A stretch of DNA of 64,000 bases from Favolaschia claudopus. Lineage: Eukaryota > Basidiomycota > Agaricomycetes > Agaricales > Mycenaceae. The notes below the pieces were generated by a model. The model made no database searches. It was not told the origin of the DNA and worked only from the letters and a program-made list of their open reading frames with translations. Each line of letters begins with the position of its first letter. Within the stretch, counting starts at the first letter, position 1. Both the position numbers and the translations under genes were made by a program. Positions 53,422 to 64,000 of the stretch are shown here, in pieces. Where the stretch lies: the NCBI GenBank assembly GCA_037176885.1, contig JAWWNJ010000094.1, positions 682,001 to 746,000 of the forward strand, written 5' to 3'.

Positions 53422-54586
53422 ATGAGCAGCAGCATTGAAGTCACTGCATTCAAAGGCTCTAAGAACAATGGCATCGTCGAGAGCACTTCTCACCGCCAGG
53501 GCCCCACTGGGAATGAAGTCCTCATCAAGATCACGCATTCTGGAATTTGCGGCACCGACGAGCATTATAAGCATACTGATATGGTGCGCCTTCTCGCAAC
53601 TCTGTGCGTTGTGTGGAAGGTCTAACGCCCGCCCTAAAGGTCCTTGGCCACGAAGGCGTCGGCATCGTCGAACAGATCGGCGACCGCGTAACTCGGCACA
53701 AAGTCGGGGACGTCGTCGGCTGGGGGTACATCCACAAGACATGCGGGGAGTGCGAGCAATGCCTCGAGGGTCCGTTCCCTCCCTTTCTCCTCTCGAGAAA
53801 CACCATCTAACTTCTCCCCCTCGCAGGCCGAGACCAATACTGCGCCAACAACGAAACCTACGGCAACGCCAACTTTCATCAAGGCTCCTTCGGCTCACAC
53901 GCCATCTGGGACGCCTCCTTTGTCTTCAAGATCCCCGACGGCCTCGCACCGGAGGACGCCGCGCCTCTCATGTGCGGCGGCGCCACGGTCTTTGAGATCA
54001 TCGAATCCTACGACGTCCGCCCGACGCATCGGATTGGTGTTGTCGGCGTCGGCGGGCTGGGACATTTTGCGGTGCAGTTCCTGGCGAAGATGGGCGCGAG
54101 CGTGGTGGTGTTCTCTAGCACCGAGTCGAAGAGGGCGGAGGCGATGAGGTTGGGGGCGACGGAGTTTTGTGTGACGAAGGATACGAAGAGCTTTGATGTC
54201 GGAAAGTTGGATCATCTTATTATCACGACGAGCTTTATGCCTGAATGGAAGCCGTACGTACTATCGTCTTTTTCTTCTTTCACTGGGCCTGATCTTGTTG
54301 CAGATTCCTCGACGTTCTGAAACCCCGAGGCACGATCTACCCTCTCACCGTCGATTACAGCGACTTCGTCATCCCCATGATGCCCCTCATCTTCTCCGGC
54401 TTCAACGTCCAAGGGTCGCTGGTCGCCAGCCGCATCGTCATGCAGCGGATGCTTGAATTCGCTGCGAAGAACGGTGTAAAGCCCATGATTGAGAAGTTCC
54501 CGCTGACGAGGGATGGGGTTGTAGAGGGCATGACGAAGCTGCGGGAGGGGAAGATGCGGTATAGAGGGGTGCTTGTGGCGGCTTGA
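53422..54586 (+). CDS. Zinc alcohol dehydrogenase, CAD-like, copy D
   Basis: Four exons (53422-53583, 53640-53769, 53827-54253, 54304-54586), 333 aa, intact. Catalytic zinc ligands Cys43 and His58 with Glu59, structural zinc Cys89, Cys92, Cys95, Cys103, nucleotide motif GVGGLG. It is the intact mirror-image twin of copy B, which has lost one base. The Ser-Ser-Thr after the second beta strand of the nucleotide fold suggests NADP use. Substrate unproven; aromatic aldehydes are plausible given the neighbours. Confidence 0.92.
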
Positions 54587-54590
54587 TTGA

Positions 54591-55177
54591 GAGTCTCCGA
54601 GTATAAGATGGAGGTTGAATTCAGAGATAGCAATCGAATAGAATTTTCTGCTGTTGTATTTCTAACTTTCTGCCCGTGTCTGATCTCTCTAAGAGTCTGT
54701 TGGCTCTTTTCATGCGGTCAGTCCGCCGGCGTCCGCCGCGGCCGAATGCTACATTTCCATCATCATCTCCAGCAGCCAGCTACGATCTCAAGCTCAAGCT
54801 TTGCATACCAACTCGTACACCGGAGCGCTGGCGTTGCGAGCGATAAGCGATGGCCAAGAGATGGCTCTATATTTTCGTGAGCTCTCCACTGCTCTCACGA
54901 CGTCGTACGCGCAAAGTCTCCGTCCTATCACGAATTATCAGAACAGCTCATTACGCGGCGTTCGCTGGCCACGTACTTACTAAACCGCACAATGTCAAAA
55001 TTCATCGCGCTCGCTGGTACCCTAAATCGGGACGTCGTCGCATATGCATCTTGATGTCTTCTCGTGAACGGTAACCTAAGCCCGGATCGTCTCACTGCCC
55101 TCAGGGCTTATCTTCTGAGTATAAACCAGCGACTCCACCCCATATTCAGCTTGACGTCCGAGTCCCTCCAGCTCAGG
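54591..55177. other. Intergenic spacer, promoter side of the ABC transporter
   Basis: No gene seen. The frame of the transporter's first exon is open upstream to 55064, but the preferred start is 55178. Confidence 0.5.
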
Positions 55178-58100
55178 ATGGTCTCTCTCGGCGCCGGCCT
55201 CAGCTGCCCCGCCCCCTCCGACGCGTTCGATCTCAGCGACCGCTGCGTCCGCGGCTATTGGGCTACTCTGGTGCCTGCCTTGTTCGTTCTTGTGCTATGT
55301 GTCCACTACCAGCCGCATTCCATCCCGCTTCCCCCTGTCCGACTTCGAAAAGCGTTCTATATGCTCAAAAAGACGTTTACGCCGTATATTTCTCTACGCG
55401 AGGCGGAGGCACTTTTATTGGACGATGAAGCCGTGGAACTTGAAGATGCTATGACCTTGGGAGACAACGATGCGACGACGAACACAGAGGGCCGGCAAGC
55501 GTCTACTTTGATACTTACATTTTTTGGGTTTCTGGAATGCTTCGTATGGCTGGCGACGGGCTGCTTCCTTCTCATGGCACACCCTGAAAGTCGGTGGCAC
55601 GCAGTACAGCACCTACTCACTGCCTCGACGTGGCTCTACGCTGCCCTGCGGCCCCTTCTTATTCGACCCCACGCACATCCTCCCTACGATCTCCTGGCGC
55701 TGTACATCCTCCATCTCCTTGGCTCATTCCTCCAACTTGGAGGCTACGTTTTGGATGTGTATACCTCAGTGGGACAGAGCCTGAGCCTCAGAACGCTCGC
55801 GGATTTGGCATTGAATATTTTCGTTTTGCTGGGTCTCATGTCCGTTGTGCTGCGTATGCCGATGGCAGTTCCGTCTAGCAAGGAACGCGGGGTATGCTGC
55901 TCAGCCTCATTTATTGACTAGGATGCGGCTCTAAATTTTTGTTTCTCAGCGCCCAAATGTCTCTCCGGAAGACTATACATCGCTTTGGGGATGGGTGTCT
56001 GTGAGTTGAATCTTTTCTTCATGAAGATATCGGACATTCACTCGCCGTACAGTTCTCGTGGGTTTATCCGCTCATCGAACTTGTACGTCTGGCATTTGTT
56101 CTATACGCGTGTACGATCTGAGAGAGTTTACCTCCAGGGCCGAAACACGACCCTCAACGAATCAGACGTCTGGGATCTGAGCCCGACGATTCGGTCTCGG
56201 CCAATTTTCATCAAATTCGCTGCCTTGCCGTGCGTTTCTTGAATCTCCTTCGTTCAGCCATATTGATGTCGATTTGGTTTAGTCAGAATTTATCCCTGCT
56301 GGCGAAATTATGGGCCGCGAATTCATTCGATGTCTCGTAAGTATGCTGGGCTCTTTGAACGACGCCGCTTAACCACCCACATAGGATGGACTTTTTGTTG
56401 ACTATCATGAGCATCTTGTTCAATTACGCGGAGCCGTTTTTCCTCAAGTGAGTCTCCGATGTTTCCGTTTCATGATTCGAATAATATTCACTTTGTCATA
56501 GACGAATTCTCGACTGCCTTGATACAAGCACAAATACGAGTCCGGATATGCAGAAACGAACACAGAGCAAAGCATTCGTGTACGCGATCCTCATGTTCGT
56601 GTGTTCGCTGATGAAGGTGTGTGGTCGGTTCAGTAAAAATCAAGAAAAACGCATCCACAACTGACACAATCGAAAAGGCCCAATGCGAAGTGCAACATCT
56701 CTGGCTTGGCCGCCAAGCATGTACTCGAATTCGTTCGGAGCTCATGGCAGCTATATACGACAAGACGCTGAAGCGGAGGGATTACAGCGGTGTTGTAGAT
56801 CATCAAAATGCGGCAGGAACAGAGGAGGCTGGCGGTCAGAAGACAACGGAATCGAAAGCGGGGGCCAACACCGGAAAGATTGTCAACCTAATGGCGGTCG
56901 ACGCGAATCAGGTTGCGTATCTAGCGTCGAGTGCGTTTCTCCAAGGCATATTCTTGCCACATGTCGCAAACTCATCCATCCTTTTCAGTGCTCAACTTCC
57001 TTTATTCCGCCCCACTCGAACTCATCATTGCCTCCATTTTGCTGTACAACCTCCTCGGCGTATCCGCCTTTTCTGGATTCCTCCTTATCCTCATCTTCGG
57101 GTGGCCGTTGAATAGCTTTTTCTCGAAAAGAAGTTTGTCGATACATGGTGGATTGTTAAGAGCGCAGGATCGACGGATGGGGGTGTTGACGGAGTTGATT
57201 GGGGCGGTCAAGGTTATCAAAGTGCGCCGTTTTCTATTATTTCGATTCGGCGACATTACCCAATATTACTAGTTCTTCGCTTGGGAGCGCCGGTGGATCG
57301 ATCGGGCGCTTGAGGCGAGGGAGGAAGAGCTTCGTTTGCTGCGGAAGGGCCGCATCAACGAAATCGGGTTCTCGTTGTAAGTCTTCAACTTCATATCATC
57401 GTGATTCACTTTTGAGTTCGTAGTCTGTGGGTTACAATGCCGATATTCATCTCGGTTTTTTCGTTCTTCACGTATGTGATGCTGGGGAATCAGCTCACTA
57501 TCAGTACGGCGTTCACGGTATGCTTCTAGAGCTACATATGGACGCTATGTCTGGCTGATTTTGCTGGATATAGGCGATTGCGCTGTTTAACATGATACGG
57601 TATGCATAGTCCCACTCGAAGTCAAAGATTCATTCGATCATCTTTCGCCGTAGCCAACCGCTCAATGGTAACATACGTCTCTTCAAATCCACAATTTCTG
57701 ACTGACTTCGTGTCGTAGGCCTTCCTAATTTTGTCGTCCAACTGCTCAAAGTATGCCCCTCGCATAGTTATCTATTGCCGGCCCACAAACTGAATATACT
57801 TCGGCAGACTCGCGTTTCCTTGGATCGAATCAGCGTTTACCTCAAAGAAGAGGAGGTCTCTGAACAGGTTTCTTCACTCAAGAAGGATAACTCCAGTCCT
57901 GCTTCTGCCTTTGCCTCGGAATTTCAGGACGAGCGGCTTGGATTAGAACATGCGTCGTTTCGGTGGAATCCCGTCGAGCAGCCCGCTGATGTGAAAGGGG
58001 CTACGGTTCAGCAGAATGGCAAGAGCCCATCCGTGACCGACTCTGACACAGTAGCGCCGAGCCATGATGAAGAAAATGCAGCGCACCGTCGATTTGAGCT

Positions 58101-61100
58101 CGACAATTTGTCAATCGTCTTCCCCCGAGGTCAACTTACCGTCGTGACTGGACCTACTGCCAGGTGAGTGGAATTTCTGTACCTGAAATTTTGATTTCTA
58201 TTTTTCATATCCATTAGTGGCAAGACTGCGCTCCTGGTGAGCATACATTTCTTTTGACTGCACTTGTTGATTCAACTTGAACATAGCTGGCGGTTATGGG
58301 CGAAATGACATCCCTCCCTGGAGGCCGGATCCTCATGTCCAAAAATTCTGGCAAACTCGATGCTCATGGAAACATGCAGATTATTTCGTATGCAGCACAG
58401 ACACCGTGGCTTCGTCATCAGGTCCGTCGAGCTTGCTTCTGTTTTTCATTTTTATCTCGTTGACGGAGTATATCTCAGTCTATAAAAGACAATATCTTAT
58501 TCGGCTTTCCGTTCGACGAAGCCAGGTATAACACGGTTATCGATTGCTGTGCGCTGAGACCGGATTTGGATATTTTGGAGGATGGTATGTTTGTGAATCT
58601 CAAGCGTAGTTGATAAAACATTGACTTTTCTTGGTAGGCGACGATACAGGTGAGTGCACCCCAGATTCGTGTTTGAAGCGACCCAAACCGTTTGTGCAGA
58701 AATCGGCGAGCGCGGAATTACTCTGTCAGGTGGTCAAAAGGCTCGGTATGCCACTTTGTTTCTGGTTCGAACAGAACATCATTGAATTGAAGTTGCACAC
58801 AGTGTCGCCCTCGCTCGCGCCGTATATGCGAAGACACAATATGTCCTCCTGGACGACCCTCTCAGTGCGGTGGTACGGCATACTTACATGAATGATGATT
58901 GTTTGGTTCTTTCCCCGACTGAAATCCCTTACAGGACAGCCACACCTCGCAAGTTTTGTACGAAAAATGTTTGCGCGGGCCGCTATTAGCCAACCGTACC
59001 GTCGTATTGGTCACACATCACATCGAACTCGTTCTTCCAGGGGCACATTATCTGGTACGAATGCTCGACGGGCGTATCGATGCACAAGGGACTGTGCAAG
59101 AATTGCGCGCGCAAGGTGTGCTTGATGATATCAGGCACGACGCCGCGATCGAGGTTCAGAAGGAAGAGAAATCTGCAGCAGTTATAGAATCTGACGTGAA
59201 TCCGGTAGAGGAGAAAAAGGCCCCACGTGCGTTGGTTCAAGACGAAAAACGTCAACAGGGAGGTGTGAAGTGGGAAATTTACAAAAGCTATTTGCGAGCC
59301 TCGTCGTATTCGATCTGGTCTGTGATGGCTTTCCTGATTGTCGTAGTTCAACTTCTGGGTATCGGCGAAAAGGTGAGTCGCTGGATCATCACCGCCGAAA
59401 ATTATTTCTCTAACCATCGTTGATAGTTTTGGATGAAGGTATGTGGATCGATTGCCTACTGAGGCGGAACTAATATGTCTTCAAGACTTGGGGCGAGGCA
59501 TATAAGATTCCGCACACTGTGTCTGCGGTGCATGCCCAGTTGGTATTCGCCCAACAGACTCCGATGGCAAGCCAGATTTACACGCCATCAAGCTCGGCGC
59601 CAACTGTTGCATTTATTGATTGGCCAAGTGCTGTACAACACCCCTTGTGCGACGGGTCTCATTCATTCCCTGATACATAGCTGACCTTCGATTAGGTTTT
59701 ACGTCGGGATTCACGCAGCTATTGCTCTGAGCACCGCCTTCGTCAACATCTCATCGTCCATTTTGCAGATCCGAGCCTCGTTGAAGGCTTCAAGAAATTT
59801 GTTCAAGTAAGCAAGAGAATTAAATACTACTGTTTCCTTCTCGACGATCAAGTCATTTCCAGAGCCTTGTTAGTGTCCGTGGTACATGCCACATTCAGGT
59901 AAGTCCTTCCTCCTGTCGATCTAGAATTTCTTCACATCTTTCTCAAGATTTCATGACACGACACCTCAAGGTGAGTATCCAGCAGAAAAGTATAGGCAAG
60001 AATTTGGCTGATCAACATTTCCAGGACGGATGATCAATCGATTGTGCATTCGTTTTCCGTTTCTCTTCTCTCGATGCTAAATACTCTATCTCAGCGCTGA
60101 TATGGAATACATTGATGTATGGCTGGCTGGGGCTCTGCAACAAGTTAATCTGTCTTTGGCTGGATTCTTCGGAGCTTTGTTCACAGTAATGTGAATCCCC
60201 CCTCATGAATAGCATGATGAGCGACTCTAATCCGGTATTCAGCGCTGTATTCCCAATTTTCGTGATCCCGTGCGTCTCTTGACCATCGTTTTTCTCCATG
60301 CCTGACGTTTCTCTGAATCAAAGTGGCTTGATCATTGGCTGGTTCTATTACATTGACTCTACTGCATATCTGGCCACGGGCCGCGATCTCAAGCGCATGG
60401 AATCAAACTTTCAATCTCCGATCTATTCCGATTTTGGAGAGTTGCTGAACGGAATTGTAACCATCAGAGGCACGTCTCTCGCTCTTTTCTACATGCCACC
60501 CAGATTTTATTATTATTTTTGACGCAGCTTTTTCGGTTGAACTGCGGTTCTTGACCAACATTCACACTCGTATCGATAAGGTGCGTATGTTTCTAAAAAA
60601 GTTCGATTTCATGCATTCCCAACACTTCTGTCTCAGACCACCAAAATGTGGTATACATACTGGTACGAATATACCCTGCAATCCGGACTATATGTTAAAC
60701 GGTTCGCCAGGATGACCAACCGCTGGTTACTGCTCAATTTCGACTTTTTGGGTTAGTCATCCACGCGTGCTCTTGCGCCATTCGAAACTGAGTCTCTTTC
60801 ACAGGCAGCATGGTATTACTTACCCAATGCTAATTCAACTCATAGCATTTACGTTGACCTTTCACACAGGCCGTTTTCTTCACCACGATGTTTTCTGTAT
60901 ATTCTTTTGTCGGAAACGCGGGTTTGGCGGGTTTGGCCATTACGGTAATAATGATATATCCCCTTCGACCTTGCATCTGATAGGTTGAATAGTCAGCGCT
61001 CAATTTCTCCGCATCCGTTTTCTCTGCATGCAGGGCATACACTACGCTTGAGGGCAATCTCAAGTATGTTCGTGACTGGAGTTAGGATCGCGGTGTTGAC

Positions 61101-62424
61101 ACTTCCCGCAGCTGCGTAGAACGGGTCGTTGAATATCTTGGCCTTCCACAAGAACCGCCTGCCATCGTTGAACACTTTCGTCCCCCGGCGTACTGGCCCT
61201 CAAGCGCAAACAATGACTCTTTGATTGTGGCAGAAAACCTCTCGGTCAAATACGCGCCTGATTTGCCTTCAGGTTCTTATTTGCTTCCATTTCTCAAGTT
61301 TTTCCCGCTAAAACCTCTTGTTGAATCCAGTGTTACAAGATGTTTCCTTCAGACTCAGAGCCGGAGAACGAGTCGGATTGCTGGGGAGGACAGGTGTGTA
61401 TTCAAATCTCGTCCAAAATCAAGGGATTCACCGTCGTCACAGGGAGCGGAAAATCCACTCTTGCCATGAGCATGTTGCGATTCGTACGTGATTTCAAGTA
61501 ATGAGATACAGACTATTTATTTGAAGTTGAGTATAGGCAGACCCATCCAGCGGTCGAATTCTCGTCGACGGCGTTGACATCTCGAAGATCGGACTTGAGG
61601 ATCTGCGCTCGCGTCTGACGTTCATACCTCAGGATGCGACATTATTTTCCGGTTCGCTTCGAGACAATCTTGATCCCTTTAGCGAATATGACGATGCCAC
61701 CTGTTTGGACGTCCTACGCCGCGTTCAAATGATCACGGACAATAGTAGCGTCGCACGGGAACAGTCGGCAACTGGATATGATGATGGCGAACCTGAAGAA
61801 TCGACAGCTACGGTGTCGCTCGACACGCAAGTTTCTGCGGGAGGCGCCAATTTTTCGCAAGGACAGAGGCAATTGATCGCGATGGCGCGCGCTCTCCTGC
61901 GCCACAGCTCGATTGTCATAATGGATGAGGTGAGGGATCGCCGTCTAATGTTGTTTCCCGTTAACGTGTATCCTCTGTAGGCCACCAGTAGTGTTGATTT
62001 CAAGGTTTGTTGTATTTCGGTTTATATTTATACCTCGATATCGATCGATCTGTGCAGACCGACGCCAAGATACAAGCAACAATTCGAGAAGAATTCACTG
62101 ATTCGCTGCTAATAACGATTGCTCATAGACTGAAGGTAGGCTTCATCTGTGTTGAAAACCGAATCTCTGACTCGAGAATCAAGACTATCATTGATTACGA
62201 CCGTTTGTTGGTGCTGGACAAGGGCAAGGTGCGGACAGTCGGGAAATTCTACTCAGACTTCAACGACGAAAGATCACTCATCTACTTTCCTGTAGCTCGT
62301 GGAGTTCGACACGCCCTCCCGCTTAATTCAGAAGGAGGATGGATTTTTCCGGAACATGTGTCTCAGGAGTGGTTATTTCGAAGAGCTGGAGGCGGCGGCT
62401 CTGGGAAAAGCAGAACAGATGTAG
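55178..62424 (+). CDS. ABC transporter, ABCC (MRP) type, full length
   Basis: More than twenty short exons; I followed the frame from [13 protein letters not shown] to ...LGKAEQM and found no break. An N-terminal hydrophobic region (TMD0-like), TMD1, NBD1, TMD2, NBD2. NBD1: Walker A GPTASGKTALL (split by an intron near 58165-58217), signature [17 protein letters not shown], Walker [15 protein letters not shown], then H-loop VTHHIE. NBD2: Walker [11 protein letters not shown] (about 61388-61460), Q-loop [20 protein letters not shown], signature FSQGQRQ, Walker B IVIMDEATSSVD, H-loop IAHRL. NBD1 and NBD2 differ as usual in ABCC. Such pumps move conjugates and toxic compounds across plasma or vacuolar membrane. 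One intron (from 60470) begins GC instead of GT. The ATG at 55064 is an alternative start. Confidence 0.88.
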
Positions 62425-62769
62425 TGTACCGGTAGTGTTCCTATGACTGCCTAGTAGCCCAGCGAACAAGATTCGGCTGGCGATCCCGACGATGCATATG
62501 TGCTGCAGGCAACAAGACGCAAGCTTCTCGATGCGCTCCAAAGCCGTATCAGCGTCCGCAACATTATGAAAGCTAGGGTGGGCAACACCGGAAAATCCGA
62601 AATGTCCAGATCCGAAGAAACATATGTCCGGTGGAGCACGAGCAATTCGATGGGGCCGCACTAGGAGGCTAGGAGCGGTGCGAGGGCCCAGGGTCCCCAC
62701 TATCACCAAACTCGACGAAGATACTCGACTTCGTGTTCATGCAGCTCGTGATTGTTTCGTTGGTAGATG

Positions 62770-62949
62770 CTGTTGCGCGCACTGAGGATGACAAAAGACA
62801 TGGTCAGGTCGAGACAAGTAGAAAGGGGAGAGCATACGGCGGGTGTCCGCAGAGAATTCCTTCTTGGTACGAATCTTCTCCCTCAAACTCTCCGCCTCCC
62901 AGCGCGCGGCGGCGATTCTCTCTTGAATGTCACTTTGATTCTTAGACAT
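62770..62949 (-). pseudogene. Fragment like the N-terminus of a G-protein beta subunit
   Basis: Starts MSKNQSDIQERIAAARWEAE at 62949 and continues LREKIRTKKEFSADT, closely resembling the coiled-coil N-terminus of fungal G-beta proteins, which pairs with G-gamma. After ADT the expected sequence is lost: the frame reads RRMLSPFYLSRP and stops at 62737, and I find no WD40 repeats on either strand nearby. Best read as a detached first exon or truncated copy. Confidence 0.5.
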
Positions 62950-63619
62950 GGCTTGCTAAGGGTGGAAACTGCTAGACGAAAGCGAGAGAGAGAGGTGAGG
63001 AGAGGGAGGACTCTGCCAGTGCGGGAGCTTTGTCACAAATGAGCAAGAGAGATAGAGGTGAGTAGAGAGAACGAGGGACTCTACGACAATGACGGGTACT
63101 GACGTTGAGCTCAGTGCCAACGACGGCGACGAACGACCCCAGAGCAGCGACGAATGAAGAGTCCAGCCAAGGAGTTGTTGGAAGGTAGCTGAAGGCTCGG
63201 GCCGGTGCAATTCCCACGATTAATGATCATCAAATTTCCTTTTACAGCGTTTCTCCCAACGCTCAATGTTGCGCTCAGCCCTCACCCTGGTTGCTTGGAC
63301 CACCTTGTCTATCGACCGAGCCATCTCATGGCTTCTTCTACCCCATTCATGGTCAACTTTTGTCTGGCGCTTCGACAATACGTAGATGATCATCTGAGAT
63401 CTCGAGCCGCGGCTCCGGTTCCCTTCCAGTTGTGATAGCTTGAAAGCGACTGGCCTCACTGCAAGATATGGAAGATACGCGATGACATTCAGATTCAGAG
63501 ATCTTACACGGCGAAAAGAACAGCAGCTAGGCAAAAACACAAGTACACGTAGATCGATCCAAACATTTGTGAATTCTGAGCGATTTCTTCGATGACTCAG
63601 GCTCAGAGCAAACTCAGAG
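62950..63619. other. Region without a recognised gene
   Basis: Short overlapping frames only. It could be the promoter of the G-beta-like fragment. Confidence 0.45.
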
Positions 63620-64000
63620 TTACTTGGTGGTCCTGGGTATTTTGGGTAAGGTATATCGCATCATCATAAAGAAATTGACTGACGAGACAACAGCCACGCC
63701 GACGACGGCGTCGTGGTAGTCCGAATCGCCGCCATCCTCAGCGTTGATCTGTGTAGCTCATGCTGAGAGCCTTGCAGTACTAGACAAAACGAAACACTGA
63801 CCATCGTGAACACCATGGTAGGCTTGGTCTCTGACCCGATCTTGAATGAATGCTATCACAGAGTGAGACTCGAGCGCTGCAATTGGAGATAAACGACGAC
63901 AAACGTATTGGAACTTTGGGTCACTTGGAACCAACTTGTCGTCCCCAGGTTTCTGGTGAGTCGCCAAAACAGCAATGTAGCGGTCGTCCATAAACGGCCC
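63620..64000 (-). CDS. Partial unidentified gene running off the right edge
   Basis: Minus-strand exon from beyond 64000 to about 63805: GPFMDDRYIAVLATHQKPGDD...ALESHSVIAFIQDRV, a coherent amphipathic sequence. An intron (about 63740-63804, acceptor CTACACAG) appears to separate it from a last exon ending near 63620, but the donor is ambiguous and two frames are possible for that exon. I do not recognise the family. Confidence 0.4.

Larger units (their letters stand above)
49620..54590. repeat. Right arm of the inverted duplication
   Basis: Counterpart of 40850-45640. The inner block about 49620-51205 (intact F-box gene) and the outer block about 52865-54590 (ADH copy D with upstream DNA) are inverted matches. 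ADH copy C (51363-52539) lies between them and is absent from the left arm. Confidence 0.8.

Noticed and set aside
1..64000. tRNA, rRNA genes or CRISPR arrays
   Set aside because: No cloverleaf, rRNA-like or regularly spaced repeat pattern was recognised by eye; CRISPR is not expected in a fungal genome.

Overview
The window is nuclear DNA from a filamentous basidiomycete, almost certainly an agaricomycete with saprotrophic (wood- or litter-decay) enzymes. Evidence: genes with many exons and GT-AG introns of about 50-70 bp, agaricomycete-type multi-pass membrane proteins, a copper radical oxidase, a GMC (aryl-alcohol oxidase-like) oxidase, and a chromodomain-carrying Ty3/Gypsy element. All coding models below were assembled by hand from splice sites and reading-frame closure; family names come from motif recognition, not from a search.

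Layout. 1-7.8 kb: two copies of a 7TM-like membrane-protein gene (the first cut by the window edge), two copies of a maleylacetate-reductase-like iron-ADH gene, and remnants of a third, unidentified gene, all on the minus strand. 8.2-10.5 kb: a secreted, probably GPI-anchored glyoxal-oxidase-type copper radical oxidase. 10.5-13 kb: no convincing gene. 13.0-27.7 kb: a third 7TM-like gene whose first intron contains a complete 13,127-bp Gypsy retrotransposon (391-bp LTRs identical by eye, 5-bp target duplication CAAAA). The element has a 2,725-aa Gag-Pol with chromodomain and a second 1,080-aa ORF. That ORF has a long arginine-serine (RS) domain preceded by a segment resembling an RRM, i.e. the layout of an SR splicing factor. 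This is the most unusual object in the window. Its 5' leader holds three copies of a hairpin with compensatory base changes.

28-40 kb: a GMC oxidase, a Zn2Cys6 transcription factor (third motif cysteine not found), a CAD-like zinc alcohol dehydrogenase (copy A), a single-pass membrane protein, and a fourth 7TM-like gene with a one-base frameshift. 40.8-54.6 kb: a large imperfect inverted duplication. Each arm has an F-box-like gene and an alcohol dehydrogenase; the left arm is decayed (ADH copy B has a one-base deletion, the F-box gene is a pseudogene), and the right arm is intact and carries an extra ADH (copy C) beside copy D. An Hsp20/alpha-crystallin-like gene sits in the spacer. 55-62.4 kb: an intact full-size ABCC (MRP-type) transporter. 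62.8-64 kb: a fragment resembling the N-terminus of a G-protein beta subunit, and a partial gene running off the right edge.

How the genes may work together (inference): copper radical oxidase and GMC oxidase make extracellular H2O2 from aldehydes and aryl alcohols; CAD-like dehydrogenases can reduce aromatic aldehydes back to alcohols; maleylacetate reductase closes the hydroxyquinol route into beta-ketoadipate; the ABCC pump could export conjugates. The locus thus resembles a loosely clustered lignin-aromatics neighbourhood shaped by repeated local duplication and decay.
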